Shown here: piece by piece, positions 1-8,036 of the stretch
Position numbering within the stretch: the stretch's first letter is position 1
How the letters are laid out: each line of letters begins with the position of its first letter
Origin: JAHEJA01 sp965657215
GTDB taxonomy: Bacteria; Pseudomonadota; Alphaproteobacteria; Rhodobacterales; Rhodobacteraceae
Reading direction: 5' to 3'
DNA length: 35,609 bases
Assembly: GCA_965657215.1 (NCBI GenBank)
Contig: CBFHNR010000025.1
Span: 1 to 35,609 of the forward strand
Translations under genes and position numbers: made by a program
The notes under the pieces: generated by a model
The model's database searches: none
Told to the model about the DNA's origin: nothing
Seen by the model: the letters and a program-made list of their open reading frames with translations, nothing else

Positions 1-1
1 G

Positions 2-61
2 GGCGTTTGGGGGCAGGATCGGCTTTGGCTGGTTGCCAAAAAGATCGAAGAGCTTTCCTAG
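2..61 (+). CDS. C-terminal fragment of an unidentified protein
   Basis: A frame open from the window edge encodes about 19 residues (…WLVAKKIEELS) and stops at TAG 59-61, directly before the ATG of the next gene. The close abutment suggests the tail of a co-transcribed upstream gene. The fragment is too short to name, and it could be a chance open frame. Confidence 0.35.
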   Translation, partial: GVWGQDRLWLVAKKIEELS

Positions 62-1033
62 ATGTCCCGACGCATGCGCCTAGTGTTGATTACTTTTGCC
101 CTGGTTCTAGGGGCGGTTGCCTATTTAGCCGTAACAAATCCAGTCTTTCGCAACCTGCCATGGGTGATCACATATGAACGCACGCTTGATCGGTATGCTC
201 AGATAGACGAAACCGTCACACAGATCACAGCAACACACGATGCGTCGGGGCGTGCGGCCGAACTTGTCGGGGCGTTGTTTGGGCGGGATGATGATCTTCC
301 GTTTTCATTTGGACTGGTCGCTTGTGTAGGTGGCGGCGGTAAGGATGGGATGCCGATCCTATTTTCGCACGAAATCGATCATGCGACGCTGGAACCGGGG
401 GATATCACGATCACCAAGTCCTCGGGCGAGCGGGGGGACATCACCTGTTTGACCATGGCACCCGCCGAAGATCTAGGCGAGCTGCGCACAGCCTTGCTCG
501 TTGGGCAATTTGGTGGACCGGACGATCAACCGGTGTTGATCGAAATTACAGGCAACGTGCTGTCCAAGGATCATCAGGTGAATTTCAAGGGTACGAGCAT
601 TAAACCCACCGCGCTTGAACTTGGCCCCAGCCTTGTTTGGGCGGAAATTGTGCCTCAGGCAGAATGGACCCTAGGCCAAACGGCCAGTCGGTTGCCTTGG
701 GGAAGGGGGGATGGATGCCCCCCAAACACAACGCAAATTGTGCGCGTGGCGTGGAATGGCGGCGTGACACCTGTTGCGGACAAGGCCGGGCTATCCCCCG
801 ACCTATACAAAGTTACAGTGACCAATGCCGATGGCGGCCATACCGAGGTTACGCCCTTTGCGATTGCTGATCTGGGAGACGGCGACAACAATCACAAACT
901 GTGCTTAGATGTGACTGATCGTGCAACATCGGTTTGGTTTCCGGCCAACCAAGTCACCGATCCAAGGGGGGATGTGAACGATGAAACCTTTGTCGATATC
1001 GTGCGAACCGATGCCACCCAAACCCCCGACTGA
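62..1033 (+). CDS. Hypothetical membrane-anchored protein
   Basis: The 323-residue product begins MSRRMRLVLITFALVLGAVA, a positively charged start followed by a single hydrophobic helix. This points to a signal anchor or uncleaved signal peptide with the rest of the protein in the periplasm. The body has no motif I recognise. It contains a glycine stretch (CVGGGG) near residues 88-93 and several cysteines. The ATG follows the stop of the preceding frame without a gap and a GST gene follows after 21 bases, so it probably sits inside an operon. Function is unknown; I could not match it to a family. Confidence 0.7.
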   Translation: MSRRMRLVLITFALVLGAVAYLAVTNPVFRNLPWVITYERTLDRYAQIDETVTQITATHDASGRAAELVGALFGRDDDLPFSFGLVACVGGGGKDGMPILFSHEIDHATLEPGDITITKSSGERGDITCLTMAPAEDLGELRTALLVGQFGGPDDQPVLIEITGNVLSKDHQVNFKGTSIKPTALELGPSLVWAEIVPQAEWTLGQTASRLPWGRGDGCPPNTTQIVRVAWNGGVTPVADKAGLSPDLYKVTVTNADGGHTEVTPFAIADLGDGDNNHKLCLDVTDRATSVWFPANQVTDPRGDVNDETFVDIVRTDATQTPD

Positions 1034-1054
1034 TCACACAGCAGGACCAGAGAC

Positions 1055-1735
1055 ATGATTGACCTTTATACTGCCCCCACACCCAATGGTTGGAAAGCCT
1101 CTGTAACGTTAGAAGAGTTGGAGCTGCCCTATGACACCCATTTTATAAACATTGCGGAGGGCGCGCAAAACACGCCTGAATTTCGCACCATAAATCCAAA
1201 CGGACGCATTCCCGCGATTGTAGATCGAAGCGCCGATAACTTTGCCATTTTTGAATCCGGTGCCATTATGATCTATCTTGCGGAAAAAACCGGCCGATTG
1301 CTTCCGACAGATGCTAAGGGACGATCACTGGTCATTCAGTGGCTTATGTTTCAGATGGGCGGCGTCGGCCCAATGATGGGACAGGCAAATGTGTTTTCCC
1401 GCTACATGCCCGAAAAAATCCCGGTTGCGATTGATCGATACCAAAACGAAGGTCGGCGTCTGTTCGAGGTGCTTGATGGACATTTGGCCCATAACGAATG
1501 GTTGGCTGGTGAATTTTCCATCGCTGATATCGCGAATTGGTGCTGGGTGCGCACCCATCGATGGTCGGGCATCACGATTGACGGGTTAGAGCATCTTGCA
1601 CGCTGGAAAGACGCCATCAAGGAACGCCCCGCCTGTCGACGCGGGGTAGAGGTGCCTTTTGTGATGAACACGAAAGGCGATCAAAAGGCCGAAGAAGATT
1701 TTGCCAAAACCGCACGTCAGATCGTTCAACGGTGA
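1055..1735 (+). CDS. Glutathione S-transferase family protein (Nu-class-like)
   Basis: The 226-residue product has the two-domain GST plan. The thioredoxin-like N-terminal half starts MIDLYTAPTPNGWKAS, resembling the TPNG active-site loop of YfcG/YghU-type enzymes. It carries the cis-proline segment (NPNGRIPAIVD) and the glutathione gamma-glutamyl contact (FESGAIMIYLAEKTG). The C-terminal half is helical and includes the usual FSIADIANWCW motif. YfcG/YghU-type GSTs act mainly as disulfide-bond reductases with glutathione; whether this one does is inference. The gene follows the hypothetical by 21 bases and precedes a second GST-fold gene by 27 bases. A GAGAC element before the ATG is a modest ribosome-binding site. 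Confidence 0.85.
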   Translation: MIDLYTAPTPNGWKASVTLEELELPYDTHFINIAEGAQNTPEFRTINPNGRIPAIVDRSADNFAIFESGAIMIYLAEKTGRLLPTDAKGRSLVIQWLMFQMGGVGPMMGQANVFSRYMPEKIPVAIDRYQNEGRRLFEVLDGHLAHNEWLAGEFSIADIANWCWVRTHRWSGITIDGLEHLARWKDAIKERPACRRGVEVPFVMNTKGDQKAEEDFAKTARQIVQR

Positions 1736-1762
1736 CCCGATGCGCAGCGAAAGGACCCTAAA

Positions 1763-2770
1763 ATGACATCTCAATTCCGTCTATTCGGTCTCGAAGCGTC
1801 GCCTTATACGATGAAGGTCCACTCTTATCTGACATTTAAAGGTATATCCTTTGACTGGATCACGCGCAGCATCGCGAACGAACGGCTATTTAAAAAACAC
1901 GCCAAGGTCCAATTGATCCCCCTATTGTTTTTTCCCGATGGAGACGTCATGCAGGATTCCACCCCGATCATTGAACGGTTGGAACGAGAGCACCCCGAAC
2001 AGAGCATTCATCCAGAGGATCCCGCGCTATGGTTTTTGTCCTGCCTCTTTGAGGAATTTGGCGATGAATGGTGCAACAAGCTGATGTTCTTTCAACGTTG
2101 GTTCTATGAGGCTGATGCCAAGGCCACGGGGAGCAGATTGGCAAATGACCTTTTGGAGGGAAAATGGTGGCGCCCGCTTGCGCGCCCGATCTTAGCGCGC
2201 TTTGTTGTGCGGCGCATGATGCCGCGATTGTCATATTCTGGTGGAAGCCAGGGCAATATGCCCCAGCTCGAGCAATCCTTTAAGGATATCACAACCCAGC
2301 TTGAGGCGCATTTTCAAACCCGCCCATATCTGTTGGGGGGACGGCCGTGTTTTGGCGACTTTGGTCTATGGTGCAATCTTTACGAGGCTTGGACCGATCC
2401 CACAGCCAAGGCCTATCTTGAAGCAAATACACCCACTTTTGTTGCTTATCTAAAACGAATGCAAACCCCCAAGATCGAAGGTAATTTTGAGACCCTTGAG
2501 GCGCTAGAACCAACGTTGAGGCCGATTTTGGCACAGGATATGGCGACACGGTTCCTACCGTGGATGGAGGCAAATCATAAGGCCTGGGCTGCGGGTGAAA
2601 AACAAACCCACCTGACAATGAATGGCGATGTCTTTCAGCAAAAGACCTTTAAGTACCAAGCCACCACACTGGACGAGCTACGCCGAAAATTCGCCACTGT
2701 TGCGGACAATCCCCCCTTAACAACGCTGTTACAGGACACTGGCTGTCTTGCGGCTCTCAGAGCCGCCTAA
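1763..2770 (+). CDS. Glutathione S-transferase-fold protein with extended C-terminus
   Basis: The product is 335 residues, about 100 longer than an ordinary GST. Residues 1-80 form the thioredoxin-like domain (FRLFGLEASPYTMKV start, VQLIPLLFFPDG cis-proline segment, MQDSTPIIERLE glutathione-contact segment). A helical GST C-domain follows, including PYLLGGRPCFGDFGLW. The last 70-80 residues (after about 260, TRFLPWMEANHKAW onward) are extra, charged and probably helical. GST-like proteins of this length occur in marine bacteria with no assigned substrate. A ribosome-binding site (AAAGGACC) precedes the ATG, and the gene lies between a GST and an SDR gene on the same strand. Confidence 0.8.
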   Translation: MTSQFRLFGLEASPYTMKVHSYLTFKGISFDWITRSIANERLFKKHAKVQLIPLLFFPDGDVMQDSTPIIERLEREHPEQSIHPEDPALWFLSCLFEEFGDEWCNKLMFFQRWFYEADAKATGSRLANDLLEGKWWRPLARPILARFVVRRMMPRLSYSGGSQGNMPQLEQSFKDITTQLEAHFQTRPYLLGGRPCFGDFGLWCNLYEAWTDPTAKAYLEANTPTFVAYLKRMQTPKIEGNFETLEALEPTLRPILAQDMATRFLPWMEANHKAWAAGEKQTHLTMNGDVFQQKTFKYQATTLDELRRKFATVADNPPLTTLLQDTGCLAALRAA

Positions 2771-2788
2771 AGCCGCAAGGAGAAAATC

Positions 2789-3574
2789 ATGACCAAAACT
2801 ATTCTTATCACAGGTGCAGGCACAGGCATCGGGAAAGACACCGCTAAAAAGCTCATTGAAAATGGGCACAAAGTCTATGCCACGACCTATAGCGAGGCCG
2901 AGGCGAGCCAGCTGCAAGCCGAGCTTGGGGATAGCGCGCATGTGTTCAAACTCGATATCACCAAAGCGGAAGATCGCGAAAAAATTGCTGATCTCGATCT
3001 TGATGTCTTGATCAATAATGCCGCACAGAATGCCTCTGGTTCTCTGGCTGAGGTGGATATCAATACCGTGCGACGCGTGTTCGAGGTGAACGTGTTTTCC
3101 TCGCTTGAACTGACACAGGTGGCTATCCGTTCGATGATCCCGCGCGGTGGTGGAACCGTGATTTTTATCAGCTCAATCGCGGGGCGCATTCCGTTTGCGT
3201 TTTTGATGCCCTACTCGATGACCAAATTCGCTGTATCGGCGGCGGCCGCAGGTCTGCGCGAAGAGATGCAAGCACTGGGCAAGGGCATTCAGGTGGCGGT
3301 GGTGGAACCCGGTCCATTCCGCACGGGCTTTAACCAGCAGATGGATGACAGCCGATTTGAATGGATGGAAAAGGGATCGCTGTTTTCCAAAGATCAGATC
3401 GCAAAGATGAAGCGTGAGAGCAGCCGCACTTTGCGTTGGGCCGAGGCGACATCAACGCGTTCCATCGTGCGCAAGATTGTGACCGCCGCCGAGGCACGCA
3501 AACCGCGTCTGCGCTATGTGGCCCCTTGGACATTCGCGCTTTTGGTGCGGGTGATGCGGATTTTTGGGAAATAA
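2789..3574 (+). CDS. Short-chain dehydrogenase/reductase (SDR)
   Basis: This 261-residue classical SDR has the nucleotide-binding glycine motif TGAGTGIG near residue 8, the NNAA structural motif (LINNAAQNASG), the catalytic serine (FISSIAGRIPF) and the YxxxK motif (PYSMTKFAVSA). The C-terminus (ARKPRLRYVAPWTFALLVRV) has a hydrophobic stretch, as in SDRs acting on lipophilic substrates. The substrate cannot be told. A strong ribosome-binding site (AAGGAG) lies before the ATG, and the gene follows the extended GST by 18 bases, so the two are likely co-transcribed. Confidence 0.9.
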   Translation: MTKTILITGAGTGIGKDTAKKLIENGHKVYATTYSEAEASQLQAELGDSAHVFKLDITKAEDREKIADLDLDVLINNAAQNASGSLAEVDINTVRRVFEVNVFSSLELTQVAIRSMIPRGGGTVIFISSIAGRIPFAFLMPYSMTKFAVSAAAAGLREEMQALGKGIQVAVVEPGPFRTGFNQQMDDSRFEWMEKGSLFSKDQIAKMKRESSRTLRWAEATSTRSIVRKIVTAAEARKPRLRYVAPWTFALLVRVMRIFGK

Positions 3575-3590
3575 AACTAGGAGTAACGAC

Positions 3591-3959
3591 ATGAATACAA
3601 CTTGGAAAATTTTGACTGGCCTGCCCGGGGTGGTTTTTGTTGTGATCGGGCTTATTTGGCTGCTCGCACCGGGGTTTTCGGCATCGCAACTGGGCATGAC
3701 CCTTTTGTCGGGCGTGGGGCTGAGCACTCAAATCGGCGATCTGGCGTCCTTTTTTCTGGTAATGGGCAGCTGCGTTTTGATCGCCCTGAAGACAGGTCAG
3801 CGGGTCTGGCTCTATCCGACAGTTATGCTGCTTGGATTTGCTGCGCTTGGGCGCATCGTCGCATGGGGCCTTCACGGCGCGGCATTTGCCATTGATATGA
3901 TCGCGGTTGAAGTCATTGTTGCAGGATTGCTGGTAATGGCGTCGAAAAAGCTGGCATAA
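3591..3959 (+). CDS. Small integral membrane protein, DUF4345-like
   Basis: A 122-residue protein of about four hydrophobic segments (residues 7-26, 45-60, 68-85 and 95-118). I chose the ATG at 3591 because AGGAGT lies just before it; the frame extends upstream, but that would overlap the SDR gene without a ribosome-binding site. The general pattern resembles small DUF4345-type membrane proteins, though I cannot confirm the family. It is the last gene of the GST/GST/SDR run, 16 bases after the SDR stop. Confidence 0.65.
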   Translation: MNTTWKILTGLPGVVFVVIGLIWLLAPGFSASQLGMTLLSGVGLSTQIGDLASFFLVMGSCVLIALKTGQRVWLYPTVMLLGFAALGRIVAWGLHGAAFAIDMIAVEVIVAGLLVMASKKLA

Positions 3960-3963
3960 CAAA

Positions 3964-3988
3964 AGGGCGGCGTTTCCCGCGCCGCCCT
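3964..3988 (-). terminator. Hairpin terminator between convergent genes
   Basis: A 9-bp perfect stem (AGGGCGGCG / CGCCGCCCT) encloses a 7-base loop. Read on the minus strand it is followed by TTTT, so it looks like the intrinsic terminator of the BASS transporter gene. It can also stop reading from the plus strand, although there it lacks a T run. Confidence 0.8.
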
Positions 3989-4027
3989 CTGCTCATGTCC
4001 CCATTCGGGACAAAGTCAAATTGCGCC

Positions 4028-4876
4028 TTATAAGGCCCTTCTGCGGAAATACAGTGCAACAACTGATGCAATGGCAACAATCATTGTCGAATACAACGCG
4101 GGCACAGCCATATAGCTTTGCTGTTCAGCGCCTGAAAACGTAAAGGCGATGATGCTAAAGGCCAGTGGGCCGTTTTGTAGCCCGGTTTCAATCGCGATTG
4201 TTCTTGCATCACGCTCTCCAAGGCGCAGAACGCGCGCTGCCAGATATCCCAAGGTGATCCCAACGATGCCCAAAGACGCCGCTGCAATATAGGTGGCCGC
4301 CGTGGTGTTCATCAAGAAGTCCCAATTGCGCGGGATCCATGACACGATCAAGAAAACCACAAAGATCCCACCGAGCGTCGCCCCCGTCTTTTCGGTGATG
4401 TTTGCGGCGCGTTCACTAAAGCGGCGAATGAGCAAACCGATGGTCACAGGAACCAACAACAAGGCAAGCGTGATAATGATATTTTCCCGTGGGATCGTTA
4501 GGTCCAGCGCCGCAGCATAGATCGAAATAATGATCGGGATCAGGAGCACACCAAACACCGTGGACGTCACTGTCATCAAAACAGACAGCGCCACATCGCC
4601 CTTGGCAAAATAAGTGAACAGATTTGACGTTGTGCCGCCTGGCATACAGGCCATAATCAAAACGCCGATGGCAATAGCCTCGGTTAATGGCAAGACGCTG
4701 ATCAACACGAAGCCAAGCAATGGCATGATCCCGAATTGACACACCAAGCCGATTAACGCGCCTTGAGGACGTTTGAACGCCTCTACAAAGTCACGCACCG
4801 TCAGGGATGCGCCCATTCCCAACATAATAACGAAAACGATAAGTGCCGATACGAGTTGTTCGAACTGTCCTACCAT
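4028..4876 (-). CDS. Bile acid:sodium symporter (BASS) family transporter
   Basis: A 282-residue, almost wholly hydrophobic protein with about nine or ten membrane segments. Family-like stretches include MACMPGGTTSNLFTYFAKGD (the conserved discontinuous-helix region), the ETGLQNGPLAFSI segment, and the start FVIMLGMGASLTVRDF. BASS transporters import organic anions with sodium; in bacteria substrates include bile acids, pantoate and sulfonates, and this one's is unknown. I placed the start at the ATG ending at 4876 because GGGAGGG precedes it; the longer frame would begin in the promoter region. It is divergent from the acyl-CoA synthetase gene. Confidence 0.9.
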   Translation of the reverse strand: MVGQFEQLVSALIVFVIMLGMGASLTVRDFVEAFKRPQGALIGLVCQFGIMPLLGFVLISVLPLTEAIAIGVLIMACMPGGTTSNLFTYFAKGDVALSVLMTVTSTVFGVLLIPIIISIYAAALDLTIPRENIIITLALLLVPVTIGLLIRRFSERAANITEKTGATLGGIFVVFLIVSWIPRNWDFLMNTTAATYIAAASLGIVGITLGYLAARVLRLGERDARTIAIETGLQNGPLAFSIIAFTFSGAEQQSYMAVPALYSTMIVAIASVVALYFRRRAL

Positions 4877-5047
4877 AATGATCCCTCCCAGGTTTTTTTG
4901 TTTTTGGTGGAACATCCTACCGCAGGTTCTTGGTTGAGATTGTTCACTTGTTCTCAGACTTTGCAGAAACCTTATGCTTTTTGATCCTATCAAAAAATCA
5001 AAATTCGCTGTCGAAAGCGATCAAAATTTTTACCTAGGGGGGAAATC

Positions 5048-6697
5048 ATGTCGAACACCACATATCCGGTTCCATATGAAATGCTAAAGAAATGGGCGGA
5101 AACGACACCAGACAAGGTCTATCTACGCCAACCCGTTGACCGCGTCATTCATGAAAAGACCTGGGCGCAGGTACATGATGAGGTATTGCGATTGGCGGCG
5201 GGGTTCATGTCACTTGGGTTAAAGAAAGGCGACGTGGTCGCGATTCTGGGCAAAAACACCGCGGAATGGTTCATCACCGATTTTGCCCTTGGCGCGGCAG
5301 GTTTAATCCCCGCCCCGATCTATTTCACCGCGGGCGAAGACACGATCCGTTTTGTTATGGAGCATAGCGAGGCCAAAGCCATCGTGCTTGGCAAACTGGA
5401 CGACATCGCCCCAGCCAAGGCGGGCATTCCAGAGGGGGTCATCACCATCGCTCAGCCCTATAAAACGATGGATTGCGATCACCAAATGACCGACCTGATT
5501 GCGAATAATGACCCGCTGGCCGAGGTCAACCAGCCGGATATGGAGGATACGTTCTCGTTGCTCTATACCTCTGGCACAACAGGCGACCCCAAGGGGATCA
5601 TGGTTAGCTTTCGCAACATCGGCTATAGCGCGTCCACCGCCGTTGCGGCCTTGAACTATACGCCAGACGATCGGTTGATCTCATACCTTCCCTTGGCCCA
5701 TATCACCGAACGCGCCATGGTTCAGCATGTCGGGCTCTATCACGGCTGCACTGTGTCTTTTACCGAATCCCTCGATACATTCGCCGAGGATGTGCGCAAC
5801 GCGGCGCCCACTGTCTTTATCTCGGTCCCACGTCTTTGGATGAAGTTCCAAAGTGGCATTTTGGCAAAGATGCCGCAAAAGAAGCTGGACCGGTTTTTGA
5901 AAATTCCAGTCCTCAAAAACATCGTGAAAAAGAAACTGCGCGCGGCACTTGGCCTGACGGATGCGCGTATCTGTGGTTCGGGGGCGGCCCCGATTTCGCC
6001 TGCGGTTTTGGAATGGTTCAGCAAACTGGGGATCAATATTACCGAAGGTTACGGGATGAGCGAAACATCAGGTCTCTCTGCGGTTCAATATCCGTTTGAA
6101 CATGCCAAGATCGGCACCAATGGACGACCTGCAAAGGGAACGTTGATGAAAATCGCAGAGGATGGCGAATTGCTGATCGGTGGCGACGGGGTCGTTAAGG
6201 GATATTACAAGGATGCTGTCAAAACGGCTGAAACCTTCCGCGATGGCTGGCTGCATACGGGCGACAAGGGCGAGATTGACGCCGATGGATGTCTGAGGAT
6301 CACTGGCCGCGTTAAAGAAATTTTCAAGACAGCCAAAGGCAAATACGTTGCCCCGTTGAAAATCGAAAGCATGATGCAAGAAAACCCCTATATCGAACAG
6401 ATTTGTGTGATGGGCATGGGGCTGCCGCAACCCGTTGCCGTGATCGTCTTGGCCGACGGGACAATGGCATCACAGGGTGAAACGCAAGTGCAGGCGGATC
6501 TGGCTAAAACACTGACAAGTGTGAACGCGCGTTTGGAAACGCATGAAAAGTTAAGCCACGTTGTTGTTGCCAAAGATGCTTGGACTGTTGAAAACGGTTT
6601 TCTCACACCGACCCTGAAAACCAAACGCAACCTGCTGGAAAAGAAATATGGCGAATTGATTGCCAAGCCGAAAACCAGTGCAATCCTGATCGAGTAA
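5048..6697 (+). CDS. AMP-binding long-chain acyl-CoA synthetase
   Basis: A 549-residue adenylate-forming enzyme. The P-loop-like motif LLYTSGTTGDPKG is near residues 174-186, the A5 motif EGYGMSET near 334-341, the adenylate-binding D (LHTGDKGEIDADG) near 400, then the hinge ITGRVKEIFKTAKGKYV, and the C-terminal lysine region (LKTKRNLLEKKY). The sequence resembles the eukaryote-like FAA1/FadD15 group of long-chain fatty acyl-CoA ligases, though it is shorter than most of them. It would activate fatty acids with ATP and CoA at the inner membrane. A strong ribosome-binding site (AGGGGGG) precedes the ATG. It is a single gene, divergent from the BASS transporter, with 170 bases of shared upstream DNA. 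Confidence 0.9.
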   Translation: MSNTTYPVPYEMLKKWAETTPDKVYLRQPVDRVIHEKTWAQVHDEVLRLAAGFMSLGLKKGDVVAILGKNTAEWFITDFALGAAGLIPAPIYFTAGEDTIRFVMEHSEAKAIVLGKLDDIAPAKAGIPEGVITIAQPYKTMDCDHQMTDLIANNDPLAEVNQPDMEDTFSLLYTSGTTGDPKGIMVSFRNIGYSASTAVAALNYTPDDRLISYLPLAHITERAMVQHVGLYHGCTVSFTESLDTFAEDVRNAAPTVFISVPRLWMKFQSGILAKMPQKKLDRFLKIPVLKNIVKKKLRAALGLTDARICGSGAAPISPAVLEWFSKLGINITEGYGMSETSGLSAVQYPFEHAKIGTNGRPAKGTLMKIAEDGELLIGGDGVVKGYYKDAVKTAETFRDGWLHTGDKGEIDADGCLRITGRVKEIFKTAKGKYVAPLKIESMMQENPYIEQICVMGMGLPQPVAVIVLADGTMASQGETQVQADLAKTLTSVNARLETHEKLSHVVVAKDAWTVENGFLTPTLKTKRNLLEKKYGELIAKPKTSAILIE

Positions 6698-6707
6698 AAA
6701 TTAGTTA

Positions 6708-6760
6708 GCGAAGGCTCGTAACCTTGTGGTTATAAAACCACCCAACTATTGGGCCTTCGC
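6708..6760. other. Nested hairpin element in gene-free DNA
   Basis: Outer arms GCGAAGGCTC (6708-6717) and GGGCCTTCGC (6751-6760) pair over 10 positions with one G-T wobble. Inside them GTGGTT (6726-6731) and AACCAC (6736-6741) form a second perfect 6-bp stem with an ATAA loop. It begins 11 bases after the acyl-CoA synthetase stop. There is no T run after it on the plus strand; on the minus strand a TTTTT lies 8 bases beyond. It may be an unusual terminator, an mRNA 3'-end stabiliser or part of a small RNA. Confidence 0.5.
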
Positions 6761-6947
6761 ACATCTCGCCCAAATGTTCATCGCAACAAAAAGGGACATG
6801 CCGTCATCCCGACCAAGGACACTAAAACGACCACAGATGGCCTACACTGCCGACCTCCGTGTGATCACATGTCGCGCCACTATTAGTATTTGAAGAGGTT
6901 TCACTTTATACAGTTCTGCGTCGCAAGGTAATGGTTGGGCTGATCGA

Positions 6948-6977
6948 TTGACATTTTTCCCCCGTGTCACGCACAAT
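6948..6977 (+). promoter_or_regulatory. Candidate promoter of the PHP gene
   Basis: A perfect TTGACA (6948-6953) is followed after 18 bases by CACAAT (6972-6977, four of six matches to TATAAT). It lies about 80 bases before the chosen ATG of the PHP gene at 7059. Pattern match only. Confidence 0.4.
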
Positions 6978-7058
6978 AATACGCATTTGCAACAGTTCTG
7001 TCACATCACAGTTACCTTGATGTATTTTATACCTGTGCAACCATGGCTGGAGGATGAC

Positions 7059-7979
7059 ATGCAACGAGTGGTATTTGATGGCAAAGGCCGATTTTGGCGC
7101 GGCAATTTGCACACGCATTCCAACCTATCAGACGGGGTATTGGACCCTAAAGAAGTGTGTCGTCGCTACAAGGCCGAAGGCTATGATTTTATCGCGTTGA
7201 CCGACCATTTCATCGGCCTTTACGGATATCCAATCGCGGATACGGTTCCCTTTCGCGATCCTGAATTTACAACAATTTTAGGTGCTGAGCTGCATTCTGG
7301 TGCCATGGAAAATGGCGAGCTTTGGCATATTTTGGCAGTTGGCCTGCCACAGGATTTTGCCCATGCGAATGCTCCTGGCTTCCTCCCTACTGAGGGACAA
7401 GAAACGGGTGCAGAAATCGCACAACGGGCGCGCGACGCAGGCGCGTTTGTCGCCATTGCACATCCACAGTGGTCTGGTCTGACCTTAGCGGATGCACGCA
7501 CACTTACAGCTGCGCATGCGGTGGAAATTTACAACCATGGCTGCGCCGTTGGCTGTGATCGCGCAGATGGGGCGGCTATTGCGGATCTGTTGATTTCTGA
7601 GGGGCGTGATGTGACCTTGATTGCAACCGATGACGCGCATTTCAGCGAACCTGATCATTTTGGCGGCTGGGTCATGGTACGCGCCGAAGAGAACACACCA
7701 GAGGCCTTGCTAGAGGCGCTCAAACAAGGGGATTTCTATTCCTCACAAGGGCCAGAATTGCGAGGCATCACCCTCAGTGATAAAGAAATCACGATCGAAA
7801 GCAGCGCCGTGTCTAGCGTGATTGTCCAAGGTTTTGGATCCGCTGCAACAGCCGTGCATGGGCAGTCCATGACAAAAACCACGGTTAATCTCGCGCGCTT
7901 TTTCAATTCTGATTGGCTCCGTGTGACGATCGTTGATCGCGCCGGCCAACGCGCATGGTCAAACTCGTTTAAACGATAG
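7059..7979 (+). CDS. PHP-domain metal-dependent phosphoesterase
   Basis: The 306-residue product has the full PHP metal-ligand set: HxH in NLHTHSNLSDG (about residues 14-24), the D-H pair in FIALTDHFIG, E in GAELHSG, H in AIAHPQW, and the late ATDDAHF. Relatives hydrolyse phosphoesters such as 3',5'-nucleoside bisphosphates or nucleotides (YciV/RnaAM-like), but the substrate is not readable here. I chose the ATG at 7059 because TGGAGGATGAC gives an excellent ribosome-binding site and the protein start matches the domain start. It is transcribed alone and faces the AbrB-type gene convergently across 57 bases without a clear terminator. Confidence 0.88.
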   Translation: MQRVVFDGKGRFWRGNLHTHSNLSDGVLDPKEVCRRYKAEGYDFIALTDHFIGLYGYPIADTVPFRDPEFTTILGAELHSGAMENGELWHILAVGLPQDFAHANAPGFLPTEGQETGAEIAQRARDAGAFVAIAHPQWSGLTLADARTLTAAHAVEIYNHGCAVGCDRADGAAIADLLISEGRDVTLIATDDAHFSEPDHFGGWVMVRAEENTPEALLEALKQGDFYSSQGPELRGITLSDKEITIESSAVSSVIVQGFGSAATAVHGQSMTKTTVNLARFFNSDWLRVTIVDRAGQRAWSNSFKR

Positions 7980-8036
7980 GGATATCAACAGCCTACAGCG
8001 CGCGGTTAAAAGTGAAAGCCTGCCCAAACGTCATCA

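Larger units (their letters stand above)
6698..7058. other. Gene-free stretch before the PHP gene
   Basis: No convincing coding frame lies here. It contains the nested hairpin at 6708-6760 and a candidate promoter at 6948-6977. The 190 bases between them show nothing I recognise. A coding frame can be drawn back to a TTG at 6948, but that TTG is part of the likely -35 box and has no ribosome-binding site. Confidence 0.5.

Noticed and set aside
3330..3962. 210-codon open frame on the minus strand
   Set aside because: Antisense to the well-supported SDR and small membrane protein genes; its translation is Cys/His/Gln-rich low-complexity text typical of a shadow frame.
6948..7058. N-terminal extension of the PHP protein from a TTG at 6948
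   Set aside because: The TTG is part of a TTGACA -35 box, and the ATG at 7059 has a strong ribosome-binding site and matches the domain start.
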